64,000 bases of DNA, taken from the NCBI GenBank assembly GCA_036478895.1, contig JAZGEV010000011.1, positions 1 to 64,000 of the forward strand, read 5' to 3'. The stretch comes from S010-17 sp036478895. Lineage in GTDB: Bacteria; Bacteroidota; Bacteroidia; Flavobacteriales; Flavobacteriaceae. Shown one piece after another: positions 17,855 to 26,408 of this stretch. The notes beneath the pieces are model-generated. The model did no database searches. It saw only the letters and a program-made list of their open reading frames with translations, and was not told the origin of the DNA. The translations under genes were made by a program, and so were the position numbers. Positions within the stretch are counted from its first letter, which is position 1, and every line of letters starts with the position of its first letter.

Positions 17855-20194
17855 TTAAAATTTAAATCGGTAAGAAACCGATGGTAATATTGGTATTAAA
17901 CTAATTTGCTTGTATTCCTTTTTATTGGTTTCAAAATTTTCTCCCAAGTATACATAAAACGGATTACTCTTCATATAGGCATTATATACGCCAAAGATCC
18001 AAGCACGCTCGCCCCAAGATGTTTTTTTGATAAACTCGGCACCCAAATCTAAACGATGATAAGATGGCATACGGTAACTGTTTTTTGTACCTAAAATTTG
18101 TACGGGTGAAATGAAACCATTAGAATCAAAAGTACTGTATGTTGCTTCGGGTAAAGAAATGGAATTTCCTGTACCATAAATCCATGTGCCGCTTAAATGA
18201 AATTTCTTTGAAAATTTATGAATAGCAACAACTTCAAAATCGTGTCTTCTATCAAATTTATAAGGGTATTCTTTACCTGAATTTATGTCGTTAAACTGGC
18301 GATTATTCCAAGCTAAAGTATACCCAATCCAACCAGTCGTTTTTCCTCGTTTTTTTTGTAATAATACTTCGGCGCCATAAGCTGTTCCTGTGCCTTGTGT
18401 TATTTTATCTTCCCAATCTTCTTGTATGTCAAAGAAACTTGCGCCTTCTTTATACGATATCACATTATCCATTTTCTTGTAATAACCTTCTAAACTAAAT
18501 TCTATATTATTTTTTAATGTTGTAGCTACACCAAAAGCAGTTTGCCATGATTTTTGAGGTTTTATTTTTTCTGTAGATGGCACCCAAAGATCCGTTGGTA
18601 AACCAATAGTTTCATTGGTTAATAAATTAATATATTGAGCCATGGATGCATATGATGCTTTTAAACTCCATTTATCATTCAATAAATAACGTAAACCAAC
18701 ACGTGGTTGTAATGAGGCATAATTAGTGTCTTTAATTGTAAAACCACTTACATGTAAGCCTAAATTTGCTTTTAGTTTTCCTAAACGGAATTCATCTTCT
18801 ACATACCCAAAATATTCATGTGAATATTGGTTGTTTTGTTTGTTTAAAAATTCGAAATCTTCTTCGTCAAATTCACCATTCACTGTTAATGCGCCAGGAT
18901 TATAGGTGTGGTAAGTATCTCCAAAACCAAATCTAAAATGGTGTTCTGGATTTGGAATATAATCAAAGTCAACTTTAGCGGCAACGTCTTTAATACCTGA
19001 TTTGTACTTGGCCTCAAATTTATTAACTTCGTTATTAAATGAGTCTTCTTGACCTGCAGAAAAATCGAAATTAAATTTACTGGTTGTAAGTGTTGTATTG
19101 GCAAAAAGTTTGCTGTTTATTTTATAATTCCAACGTAAAGCAGTTATTAAATTTCCCCAATCAATACCGGCAGTTGTTCTATAAAAATCTGAACTACCAT
19201 TGTCATTTTCTTTAAAATCATTTTTAAAAACATCAGAACCTAAATAAGCACTTAAATAGATACTGTGTTTATCGTTGAATTTGTGATTTACCTTGGCGTT
19301 TAAATCATAAAAATAGGTGCTTAAATCTAAGTTATCTCCTGATTTTTTCACTTCTTTTTTAATGAATGGTTTTGCAATTACATCAAAATAGTTTCGCCTA
19401 CCCGATAACATAAAGGAACTTTTATCTTTTACAATTGGTCCTTCTACCGTTAAACGAGATGATAAAATACCAATTGCACCTTCGCCATGAAATTCGTTTT
19501 TATTTCCTTCTTTCATATTTATTTCTATAACCGAAGATAAACGACCACCATAACGTGCAGGGAAACCGCCTTTGGTAAGCGATACACTTTTAATAGCATC
19601 GGTATTAAAAACCGATAAAAATCCTAACAGATGCGATACATTATAAATAGGCACACCATCTAAAATGACTAAATTTTGGTCTGGACTTCCACCACGTACA
19701 TACACGCCATTCATACCTTCGGTACCACCTTGAACGCCTGGTAATAATTGTAATGTTTTTAACACGTCGGTTTCACCTAAAATTGTAGGGATTTTTTCAA
19801 TGTCACTTATTGTAACATCTATTTGACTCATCTGTGTTTTTTTCTGAATTTTGGCTTTTTTCTTTGTTGTTAAAACAATTTCATCCAAATCACTTGATGG
19901 TATTAAAGTGAAATCTAAAACTGTATTTTTGGTTAGATTTAAATCTAATTTAAAATCATCGTAACCAACAAAAGAGGCTTGTAATTTAACGTCACCAGCT
20001 TTTAAAGTAAGACTGTAAAAACCAAAATTATTAGAAGTTGCACCTTTGCTTGAAGTTAATTCATACACATTGGCAGACAATAGGCTTTCGCCCGATGATG
20101 CGTCTCTAATATAACCACTAATTGTAAATTTTTCTTGTGAAAAAGCGACAAATGAAATTCCTATACAAAGGAAAAGGATAATTTTTATTTTCAT
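17855..20194 (-). CDS. TonB-dependent receptor with carboxypeptidase-like N-terminal domain
   Basis: A 779-residue outer-membrane receptor: signal peptide (1-19), carboxypeptidase-regulatory-like beta domain (about 20-110), plug domain (about 120-235, with VYVRGGSPDQNLVILDGVPIYN) and a 22-strand barrel ending in PILPSVSYRFKF. In this group a segment QKKTQMSQIDVTISDIEKIP just before the plug is conserved. It heads an operon with a DUF4249 lipoprotein and a small exported protein and has its own -7 element. Receptors of this DUF4249-linked type have no proven substrate; iron chelates or peptides are possible. Confidence 0.93.
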   Translation of the reverse strand: MKIKIILFLCIGISFVAFSQEKFTISGYIRDASSGESLLSANVYELTSSKGATSNNFGFYSLTLKAGDVKLQASFVGYDDFKLDLNLTKNTVLDFTLIPSSDLDEIVLTTKKKAKIQKKTQMSQIDVTISDIEKIPTILGETDVLKTLQLLPGVQGGTEGMNGVYVRGGSPDQNLVILDGVPIYNVSHLLGFLSVFNTDAIKSVSLTKGGFPARYGGRLSSVIEINMKEGNKNEFHGEGAIGILSSRLTVEGPIVKDKSSFMLSGRRNYFDVIAKPFIKKEVKKSGDNLDLSTYFYDLNAKVNHKFNDKHSIYLSAYLGSDVFKNDFKENDNGSSDFYRTTAGIDWGNLITALRWNYKINSKLFANTTLTTSKFNFDFSAGQEDSFNNEVNKFEAKYKSGIKDVAAKVDFDYIPNPEHHFRFGFGDTYHTYNPGALTVNGEFDEEDFEFLNKQNNQYSHEYFGYVEDEFRLGKLKANLGLHVSGFTIKDTNYASLQPRVGLRYLLNDKWSLKASYASMAQYINLLTNETIGLPTDLWVPSTEKIKPQKSWQTAFGVATTLKNNIEFSLEGYYKKMDNVISYKEGASFFDIQEDWEDKITQGTGTAYGAEVLLQKKRGKTTGWIGYTLAWNNRQFNDINSGKEYPYKFDRRHDFEVVAIHKFSKKFHLSGTWIYGTGNSISLPEATYSTFDSNGFISPVQILGTKNSYRMPSYHRLDLGAEFIKKTSWGERAWIFGVYNAYMKSNPFYVYLGENFETNKKEYKQISLIPILPSVSYRFKF

Positions 20195-20222
20195 AAAATA
20201 TGGATTTGATAATTGTATATTA

Positions 20223-20230
20223 CAAAACTA
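20223..20230 (-). promoter_or_regulatory. -7 element before the DUF4249-linked receptor operon
   Basis: Reads TAGTTTTG on the minus strand (TAnnTTTG), 28 bases before the ATG at 20194. Confidence 0.5.
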
Positions 20231-20296
20231 CACAATTTCTAATGTAATAATGTTAAAATTATTGTAAATTTACCTTGTTATTTTATACTATTTAAT

Positions 20297-20659
20297 ATGA
20301 ATATTGAACAATTTAGAGACTTCTGTTTAAGTAAAAAAGGTGTAACAGAGCATTTCCCTTTTGATGAGTCAACCCTTGTTTTTAAAGTGATGCATAAAAT
20401 GTTTGCTTTAACATCTGTCACCTCTCCAAATTTTAGGGTGAATTTAAAATGCGATCCAGAGCGCGCTATTGAATTACGAGAACACTATGAGCAAAGCATT
20501 ATACCTGGTTATCATATGAGTAAAAAACATTGGAATTCGGTTTTTCCAAATATAGAATTTGATACGGCTTTTTTTATTGAATTAATTGATCATTCTTATG
20601 ATTTAGTTGTTGCTGGTTTAACTAAAAAAGATAAAACATTACTTCAAAATATGGATTAA
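20297..20659 (+). CDS. MmcQ/YjbR family protein
   Basis: A 120-residue protein of the MmcQ/YjbR family (PF04237): N-terminal EQFRDFCLSKKGVTEHFPF, central FRVNLKCDPERAIELR and SKKHWNSVFP. The fold resembles a double-wing DNA-binding motif, but the function is unknown. It lies alone between two leftward genes and shares a bidirectional hairpin with the M36 protease gene. Confidence 0.9.
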   Translation: MNIEQFRDFCLSKKGVTEHFPFDESTLVFKVMHKMFALTSVTSPNFRVNLKCDPERAIELREHYEQSIIPGYHMSKKHWNSVFPNIEFDTAFFIELIDHSYDLVVAGLTKKDKTLLQNMD

Positions 20660-20689
20660 AAAAAGGCTTCAATTTCTTAAAGCCTTTTT
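20660..20689. terminator. Bidirectional hairpin terminator
   Basis: AAAAAGGCTT (20660-20669) and AAGCCTTTTT (20680-20689) form a perfect 10-base stem with a 10-base loop, starting right at the stop of the MmcQ/YjbR gene and 20 bases past the convergent M36 protease gene. A- and T-runs on both sides allow use in both directions. Confidence 0.8.
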
Positions 20690-20709
20690 AAAAGTAAATA
20701 ATACTCCTA

Positions 20710-22590
20710 TTATTTTTTAATGAATTTTAAAGCACCTAAGCTGCCATTAAATTTAATTAAGTAAATACCATCATTTAAATTTGATACATCAATACTAGAA
20801 TTGGATTGATTGATTGTAACTGTTTTAATTTGTTGTCCTAATACATTGTGAATTTCTACAGTATAGTCTTTATTAATATTAGATAAGTTTATGACGCTAG
20901 CTGTTGGGTTTGGATAGATTGAAATGTCATTAAGTTCAAATTCATTAACACTAGCGCTTGATGTGCAATTATATGGTATTAAAGAATAACCTCTAGCTGC
21001 AAACCGAGCTGAAAAAGCATCTATATCTGTACAGGTAAAACCATGACCACCAGCGTCCATCATATTAATTGCTGCTTGCCTCACTGCAAATGCAGCATTT
21101 GGTTGATTTGTATTGCTATTAGTCATTGCTAAGCCTTCTATAAAAGCTTTATCCATTTTTTCTTTACCAATTATTTCCCAAATTTCCATTAAAGACGATG
21201 CCCAAATTTGACCTTCGGCATGAATTCCACCACCAAGTCCACCAGGATAGGTGTTTGTAACAGTAGTAGAGCGACCAGGCCAACAGAAATTATGCCCATC
21301 CCATCCAAAAACATAACTATTTGCTGCATCTGAAGTTGCCCACAAACCTAAATTTCTTTTGTAAGAATTCGCCCAATAATCACCAGATCCTTCACCTAAA
21401 CCTTGACCGTTTGCTGCAGATCCATTAGTAGCAAAATCGTGTAATCCATGACCAAATTCGTGTAATATTACATCTGCATCCTCAGCATCATCAACACAAC
21501 CTTCGCCAAAAGCGAGGTGACCGTTAAAATAATGTGAATTGTCTTGTCCATTTAATCCATGTGGATCAAATAATAAAACACCTCCATTTGTAGTAGGTGC
21601 CAAAGAAATTCCTAAAGTTTCGTTTATATAACGCAATGTTTTATCTAAATGGTAATAACAATTAACTGCTTCAAAACCTTGTTGATCTCTTGTGAAATTA
21701 AAAGTTGATGAATTTTGAACAAATAAGCCTGTGTTTGGAGCTTCAAAATCTGATATTTCTACATAAGGACCTTCTAGTTTAAATGACGCACCAGTTTGTT
21801 CAATGTCTAATAATACTACTTGAGTGCGGGCAGCGTTTAATTGTGCATTGGTATTATCATTATTGTCTTGATAATTTCCACCATAAGGACTTGTAGTAGC
21901 TGTTAATGGATCAGTATCAAACACCATCCCACTACCATCAACGCTTCCTAAAAATACAGCGCCGCTTTTTTTTTGCTTTTTTGCTTTTTTCTTTGGATCT
22001 ATTTTTTCCTTTGGATCTTCTTTCTTCTTTAGATCTTCTTTCTTATTGTGATATATAGCCACATCTTTACTGCTTAATACTTCGCCAGAATTAGCATCAA
22101 CTATATTTTCCCAATAACCAACTTTATTATTTGAAGCTATCACAACACGATAAACCAATTTGGTTGATTCTAATTTATTGTAAACATATAATTTAGATTC
22201 TTTGGATCTCATATCAGACTCTAAAACATTCATTTTTAATAAAGCTGTTTGTAAAGCATCCGCTTCAGAAATTGTAGGTGTTGTATTAATTAAAGCAACT
22301 GTTTTATCATACGTACTTGCATGATAGGTTACTTTCCCTTTTGTATCAAGACTTATAGCAATAGACGCATCAAATACTTGAACATCATTTACAAATTGAT
22401 AATAACGAAACGTTTCTCCTGCTAATCCTTTTCTATTAAATAACATTTGAAATTCATGATGGTCTTGAATTTCTAAGGTTTCTTTATTGGCTTCTATCCA
22501 TTGTAATGCGGTTGTTTCATTTTTACTTTGGGCATAAAGAAGTTGTGAAAACACAAGTACAATTCCGGTAATTAAGAGTTTTAGTTTCAT
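20710..22590 (-). CDS. Secreted M36-type zinc metalloprotease with type IX sorting domain
   Basis: A 626-residue secreted protease: signal peptide (1-20), FTP-like propeptide (about 25-175), a Lys/Glu/Pro linker (about 183-212), a gluzincin catalytic domain with HEFGHGLHD (about 375-383) and GEGSGDYWA (about 401-409, giving the third zinc ligand), and a C-terminal type IX secretion sorting domain (about 550-626, SIYPNPTASVINLSN through GIYLIKFNG and a KFIKK end). Domain order fits fungalysin-like M36 proteases of Bacteroidota. It is probably exported through the type IX system, with the sorting domain removed at the surface. Single-gene unit with its own promoter. Confidence 0.92.
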   Translation of the reverse strand: MKLKLLITGIVLVFSQLLYAQSKNETTALQWIEANKETLEIQDHHEFQMLFNRKGLAGETFRYYQFVNDVQVFDASIAISLDTKGKVTYHASTYDKTVALINTTPTISEADALQTALLKMNVLESDMRSKESKLYVYNKLESTKLVYRVVIASNNKVGYWENIVDANSGEVLSSKDVAIYHNKKEDLKKKEDPKEKIDPKKKAKKQKKSGAVFLGSVDGSGMVFDTDPLTATTSPYGGNYQDNNDNTNAQLNAARTQVVLLDIEQTGASFKLEGPYVEISDFEAPNTGLFVQNSSTFNFTRDQQGFEAVNCYYHLDKTLRYINETLGISLAPTTNGGVLLFDPHGLNGQDNSHYFNGHLAFGEGCVDDAEDADVILHEFGHGLHDFATNGSAANGQGLGEGSGDYWANSYKRNLGLWATSDAANSYVFGWDGHNFCWPGRSTTVTNTYPGGLGGGIHAEGQIWASSLMEIWEIIGKEKMDKAFIEGLAMTNSNTNQPNAAFAVRQAAINMMDAGGHGFTCTDIDAFSARFAARGYSLIPYNCTSSASVNEFELNDISIYPNPTASVINLSNINKDYTVEIHNVLGQQIKTVTINQSNSSIDVSNLNDGIYLIKFNGSLGALKFIKK

Positions 22591-22629
22591 GGTATTCTAT
22601 TTTTAAAGTTGTTTAAAATGTGATGCTTT

Positions 22630-22637
22630 CAAAACTA
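22630..22637 (-). promoter_or_regulatory. -7 element before the M36 protease
   Basis: Reads TAGTTTTG on the minus strand (TAnnTTTG), 39 bases before the ATG at 22590. Confidence 0.45.
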
Positions 22638-22654
22638 CAACATAATATTTAGTT

Positions 22655-23182
22655 TTAAAAATTTATTTTTTTAAATAAATCCCACAATACAATACCGGTA
22701 GTAACCGAAATATTTAACGAATGTTTAGTCCCGTATTGCGGAATTTCAACGCAAAAATCTGCTTGTGATACAACAGCTTGTTGCACGCCTTTGACTTCAT
22801 TACCCATTACTATGGCAATTGTTGCTTTTGTTGGTTTAAAGTCTTGTAATTTTACACTTTCAACCGCTTGTTCTATAGCAACTATTTGTATGTTATTGTC
22901 TTGTAGTTTTTTAACTAATGTTAAAGTGTCTTCTACATATTCCCAAGCAACAGACTCGGTTGCGCCAAGTGCTGTTTTATGAATATCTTTATGAGGTGGT
23001 TTTGCTGTAATGCCGCATAAATACATTTTTTCTATCAAAAAAGCATCACTTGTTCTAAAAACAGAACCTATGTTATTTAAACTTCTAATATTATCTAATA
23101 TGACAATAATAGGTGTTTTTTTAGATTTTTTAAACGCTTTAATATCTTTACGACCAAGCTCGTTATTATGTAATTTTTTCAT
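22655..23182 (-). CDS. TrmH/SpoU family RNA 2'-O-methyltransferase
   Basis: A 175-residue SPOUT methyltransferase with all three family motifs: motif 1 NIRSLNNIGSVFRTSDA (about 32-48), motif 2 AIVMGNEVKGV (about 123-133) and motif 3 IPQYGTKHSLNISVTTGI (about 147-164). It lacks the N-terminal substrate-binding domain of RlmB, so a tRNA or another rRNA position is likely; the exact target cannot be told. Divergent from the SufT-like gene, each side with a -7 element. Confidence 0.9.
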   Translation of the reverse strand: MKKLHNNELGRKDIKAFKKSKKTPIIVILDNIRSLNNIGSVFRTSDAFLIEKMYLCGITAKPPHKDIHKTALGATESVAWEYVEDTLTLVKKLQDNNIQIVAIEQAVESVKLQDFKPTKATIAIVMGNEVKGVQQAVVSQADFCVEIPQYGTKHSLNISVTTGIVLWDLFKKINF

Positions 23183-23199
23183 AGAGAAAGTTTATGCTA

Positions 23200-23207
23200 C
23201 AAAGATA
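23200..23207 (-). promoter_or_regulatory. -7 element before the TrmH-like gene
   Basis: Reads TATCTTTG on the minus strand (TAnnTTTG), 17 bases before the ATG at 23182. Confidence 0.5.
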
Positions 23208-23277
23208 GTATTTATCCTAATTCTTATCAAATAATTAAATTCTTGAAACATTTCCTTTTATAAACTGTTAATTATGC

Positions 23278-23285
23278 TACCTTTG
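23278..23285 (+). promoter_or_regulatory. -7 element before the SufT-like gene
   Basis: TACCTTTG (TAnnTTTG) 18 bases before the ATG at 23304. It lies downstream of an in-frame ATG at 23274, so that upstream ATG is unlikely to be the start. Confidence 0.55.
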
Positions 23286-23303
23286 CCTCATATTATTAAA
23301 CTA

Positions 23304-23624
23304 ATGACAGAAGAAAAAGTACAAGATTTAGGTTCGCAAATCATAGAGAAAATTAAAACTATTTTTGATCCCGAAATACCTGTGGATATATATGAATTAG
23401 GTTTAATTTATGATGTATTAGTTAATGAAGATAATGATGTTAAAATATTAATGACTTTAACATCACCCAATTGTCCTGTTGCAGAGACTTTACCTGTTGA
23501 GGTAGAAGAAAAAGTGAAAACTTTAAAAGAGGTAAATAATGCTGAAGTGGAAATTACTTTTGATCCACCTTGGAATCAAAGCTTAATGAGTGAGGAAGCA
23601 AAATTAGAACTTGGTTTTTTATAA
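23304..23624 (+). CDS. SufT-like iron-sulfur assembly protein (MIP18/DUF59 family)
   Basis: A 106-residue protein of the DUF59/MIP18 family: IFDPEIPVDIYELGLIYDV, MTLTSPNCPVAETLP with the conserved Cys, and VEITFDPPWNQSLMSEEAK. Relatives help insert iron-sulfur clusters into target proteins and are usually found with suf genes. Here sufBCDSE are not adjacent. The stop overlaps the DUF2480 start by one base (TAATG), so the pair is translationally coupled. The start at 23304 is chosen because of the -7 element just before it. Confidence 0.88.
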   Translation: MTEEKVQDLGSQIIEKIKTIFDPEIPVDIYELGLIYDVLVNEDNDVKILMTLTSPNCPVAETLPVEVEEKVKTLKEVNNAEVEITFDPPWNQSLMSEEAKLELGFL

Positions 23625-24139
23625 TGAGAGATCCTATTGAAATTGTAAATAAAGTAGCTAATAGTAAGTTGGTTACTATTGATTTGGAAGATTTTTATCC
23701 AGAGGGAAAGCGCGTCTCATTGGATATTAAACAGTGGTTATTTGAAGCAGTTGTGCTTAAAGAAAAAGACTTTAGGGCGTTTGTTTCAAATTATGATTGG
23801 GCACAATATCAAGATCATTATGTGGCTTTACACTGTAGTTCTGATGCTATTATTCCTGCTTGGGCTTACTTATTAATCACAACTAAATTAGCACCATACA
23901 CTTCTAGAGTTGTTGTTGGAGATTTACAAGCGATTGAAAATGTTTTATTTACCGAGATTATTTTCAAACTCGATGTAGAGTTTTTTAGAAATAAACTTAT
24001 TATAATTAAAGGTTGTACAGAAAAACCCATTCCACAAAATGCTTATGTACAATTAATAGAACGTTTACTTCCTGTTGCGTCTAGTATTATGTATGGTGAA
24101 GCCTGTTCTAGTGTGCCTCTTTATAAAAAAGGTAAATAG
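23624..24139 (+). CDS. DUF2480 family protein
   Basis: A 171-residue soluble protein of DUF2480, a Bacteroidota family commonly found beside suf iron-sulfur genes. Visible markers are DLEDFYPEGKRVSLDIKQWL, a conserved HCSSDAIIPAWAYLL segment and two Cys near the end (IKGCTEKPIP, GEACSSVPL). The translational overlap with the SufT-like gene supports a shared role in iron-sulfur cluster handling, but no activity is known. Confidence 0.85.
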   Translation: MRDPIEIVNKVANSKLVTIDLEDFYPEGKRVSLDIKQWLFEAVVLKEKDFRAFVSNYDWAQYQDHYVALHCSSDAIIPAWAYLLITTKLAPYTSRVVVGDLQAIENVLFTEIIFKLDVEFFRNKLIIIKGCTEKPIPQNAYVQLIERLLPVASSIMYGEACSSVPLYKKGK

Positions 24140-24152
24140 TTAATCCTTAAAA

Positions 24153-25022
24153 TTATTTTTTTTGTTCAAATACATGAACATCTCTTTGAGGGAATGGAAT
24201 TTCGATTCCTGCTTTATCTAATGCTATTTTAGATTCTTCTAGCGTATCAAAATATGTATCCCAATAACTTGCAGGTTTTGTCCAAGGACGAACGGCTAAA
24301 TTTACCGAACTGTCTGCCAATTCTATAACACTAACAGTTGGTGCTGGTGTTTTAAGAACATTAGGATTCTTATCCATGACTTCTAACAATATTTTTTTCG
24401 CCTCTTTAATATCAGCATTATAAGAAATACCAATTGTAAGATCTACTCTAAATCGTCCTTTGGTTGAAAAATTAATTACATTACCATTAGATATTGCGCC
24501 ATTTGGAATAAATGCCGTTTTATTACTAGGTGTTAATAATACTGTATTGAATATTTGTATTTCCTGTACTTCTCCAAAAACACCTTGCGCTTCTATAAGA
24601 TCACCTACTTTAAAGGGTTTGAAAATCATTATAATTGCACCGCCAGCAAAATTACCTAATGAACCTTGTAATGCCATACCAATTGCAAATGCCATTGCTC
24701 CTATTGCTGCAACCAACATTGATTCCTTAACAATGCCTAATTTTAATATTGTAGCTAAAACGACACCAAACTTCATTGTCATTTTAAGTAAATTCAATGC
24801 AAAGCCAGATAGTGTTTTATCAACTTTTAATTTAACCATTAGTTTTGAAACCAATTTAGAAATTACTTTCACCAACCAAAATCCAATAACCAATATGGCA
24901 ATTGCCATTAGTATTTTGGGAGCAAAGTCTTTTGCCCAAACTATTAATTTATCTGAATATTCATTTAGAATAGAGCTAATATTTAATTTTGAAAGCGTAT
25001 CTGTTGTTTGTAAAGGTATCAT
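24153..25022 (-). CDS. MscS family mechanosensitive channel
   Basis: A 289-residue channel of the small MscS type: three membrane helices (about 35-58, 78-98, 103-130), the pore-lining third helix with AIGAMAFAIGMALQGSLGNF (Gly/Ala packing motif), then the cytoplasmic beta domain (FKVGDLIEAQGVFGEVQEI) and the C-terminal alpha/beta domain. It opens under membrane tension to release solutes after osmotic downshock. Convergent with the DUF2480 gene, 13 bases apart. Confidence 0.93.
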   Translation of the reverse strand: MIPLQTTDTLSKLNISSILNEYSDKLIVWAKDFAPKILMAIAILVIGFWLVKVISKLVSKLMVKLKVDKTLSGFALNLLKMTMKFGVVLATILKLGIVKESMLVAAIGAMAFAIGMALQGSLGNFAGGAIIMIFKPFKVGDLIEAQGVFGEVQEIQIFNTVLLTPSNKTAFIPNGAISNGNVINFSTKGRFRVDLTIGISYNADIKEAKKILLEVMDKNPNVLKTPAPTVSVIELADSSVNLAVRPWTKPASYWDTYFDTLEESKIALDKAGIEIPFPQRDVHVFEQKK

Positions 25023-25049
25023 TGGTTTCTATTTTATATAAGATGTTGC

Positions 25050-25057
25050 CAAAAATA
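25050..25057 (-). promoter_or_regulatory. -7 element before the MscS gene
   Basis: Reads TATTTTTG on the minus strand (TAnnTTTG), 27 bases before the ATG at 25022. Confidence 0.5.
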
Positions 25058-25093
25058 GTTAATTATTTAGAGAAAAACTATTTTAGTTTATGG

Positions 25094-25281
25094 AAGAATA
25101 GGGCAAACTCATACTTTTAATTTTTACTGTCATTCCTGCGAAAGCAGAAATCCATATTATAATTCTATTAGATTCCTGCTTTCGCAGGAATGACATTTGA
25201 TATTAATTACAGTTTCTACAAATAATATGATTTCCTTTAAAAAAAACAGCTCCATTTTATTTAAGTATGAGTTTGCCTATA
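25094..25281. mobile_element. MITE-like nested inverted-repeat element, copy 1
   Basis: Outer arms GGCAAACTCATACTT (25102-25116) and AAGTATGAGTTTGCC (25263-25277) are a perfect 15-base inverted repeat. Inside lies a second hairpin from TGTCATTCCTGCGAAAGCAG (25129-25148) to CTGCTTTCGCAGGAATGACA (25177-25196). Copy 2 at 41935-42121 shares arms, inner hairpin, the spacer CCATATTATAATTCTATTA and the segment AATTACAGTTTCTACAAAT. No coding sequence is inside, so any movement would depend on a transposase elsewhere. Confidence 0.75.
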
Positions 25282-25351
25282 TGGATGAATTAAAAAAGTT
25301 CCGTTGATACTCATGAAAGTTCATTTCGACAAGCTCAATGAAATTAATAGT

Positions 25352-25837
25352 TTAACAACATTTAGAAGCTGGTTCACAACAAGAAGAAACCGTTTCCTTA
25401 GCATTTTCTATGACACATTCTGTTGGTGCTTTACAACCTGTTTTCTCAGAAAAAAGGGATGCAATTAATTGTGTATCATTTATTTTAAAGCTTGCAATAT
25501 TCATTATGGATGTATGAAAATTTTCATTCCCAAATTCAACTTTAACCTCTTTTTCTTTCCATAAAGGGTTAATAGTATCAACTCTATTTAATATATCCAA
25601 TACTTTATCTACCGTCATATAATCGGTTTTTCCCTTTTCTGAAGCGCTTTCCCATAATTGAAGTTGGGTTTCTTGCCAATTATTTATGTTTCCACCGCAA
25701 TCTACGGTTTCAAAAGTGGCGTTTTTAACTTCGGTTAGATGGTAATTTGTGCCGGCAAATTGATTGTTACTGTATTCAAACAATAAAGACTTTCCTTTAT
25801 GTGCGTTTAATGTTGTAATGAATGTTTCTAGTGTCAT
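25352..25837 (-). CDS. DUF6428 family protein with Cys-rich tail
   Basis: A 161-residue protein of the DUF6428 family, which is regularly paired with ArsR genes of arsenic-resistance loci in Bacteroidota. The tail (about 130-161) carries eight cysteines, including SSCCEP and a terminal SKCC, plus an inner KTGCKAPTECV, suitable for binding a soft metal or metalloid. It is transcribed after the ArsR gene and has its own copy of the ArsR-type palindrome in the 49-base gap. Function is not known; metalloid buffering or delivery is my inference. Confidence 0.75.
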   Translation of the reverse strand: MTLETFITTLNAHKGKSLLFEYSNNQFAGTNYHLTEVKNATFETVDCGGNINNWQETQLQLWESASEKGKTDYMTVDKVLDILNRVDTINPLWKEKEVKVEFGNENFHTSIMNIASFKINDTQLIASLFSEKTGCKAPTECVIENAKETVSSCCEPASKCC

Positions 25838-25852
25838 AATTTTATTTTTTAT

Positions 25853-25868
25853 ATCGTAATTTTACGAT
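25853..25868. promoter_or_regulatory. ArsR-type operator palindrome between arsR and the DUF6428 gene
   Basis: ATCGTAATTTTACGAT has perfect 7-base arms (ATCGTAA/TTACGAT) with a 2-base centre. A related palindrome at 26224-26239 covers the arsR promoter. Confidence 0.65.
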
Positions 25869-25886
25869 GGTTAATATTAAATTTTT

Positions 25887-26219
25887 TTAACAACAACTTA
25901 TACTCGAAAAATCTTCGTTAAATAAGGTTTCAAATAAACGTTTTGCTCTGTTCCAATTTTCAATATGAATGCAATATTTAATTTTTGGTAATTCTATTTC
26001 ACCAACAATTAATCCAGCCTCTTTTAATTCTTTTAAATGTTGCGAAATGGTAGATTGTGCTAATGGAATCATCTCAACCAAATCTCCCGTAAAACAACAA
26101 CTTTGATTACTTAGATATTTTAAAATAGCCAAGCGCACTGGATGTCCTAGGGCTTTAGCGTATTTTGCAGTTTGCTCTGTAACATCAGAATAAATAATAT
26201 TGGGTGTGCTTTTTTTCAT
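25887..26219 (-). CDS. ArsR/SmtB family metalloregulator
   Basis: A 110-residue winged-helix repressor. The helix-turn-helix part contains LGHPVRLAILKYL, LAQSTISQHLKELKEAGLI and an inducer-site candidate NQSCCFTGDLVEM (Cys pair near the alpha-3 region, comparable to the ELCVCDL site of ArsR); two more cysteines form the C-terminus (ISCC). It should repress its own promoter until a thiol-binding metalloid such as arsenite appears. Its -7 element (TACATTTG on the minus strand, 26228-26235) lies inside the operator 26224-26239, which supports self-repression. No arsenic transporter or reductase gene is adjacent. Confidence 0.88.
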   Translation of the reverse strand: MKKSTPNIIYSDVTEQTAKYAKALGHPVRLAILKYLSNQSCCFTGDLVEMIPLAQSTISQHLKELKEAGLIVGEIELPKIKYCIHIENWNRAKRLFETLFNEDFSSISCC

Positions 26220-26223
26220 ATCT

Positions 26224-26239
26224 ATCGCAAATGTACGAT
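26224..26239. promoter_or_regulatory. ArsR-type operator overlapping the arsR -7 element
   Basis: ATCGCAAATGTACGAT shares the ATCG...CGAT frame and size with the perfect palindrome at 25853-25868. The minus-strand -7 element TACATTTG is inside it, 5 bases before the arsR ATG begins, so bound repressor would block the polymerase. Confidence 0.6.
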
Positions 26240-26408
26240 AAATAATTTTAATAAAATTATTTTTATATATAAAATTGGATAACCATATAATTTTTAGATA
26301 TTTTTAGAGTTCTCGCCAAAGGTTATTCAATTATTGTTAATTTATAAAATCAATTTCCCAATATTCAAGAAGTTTGTTGTATTTCACCCTCATGTTGTTA
26401 TTTTTCTT

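Noticed and set aside
24460..25041. Plus-strand open frame of 193 codons
   Set aside because: Antisense to the well-supported MscS gene; no family features and no start signal.
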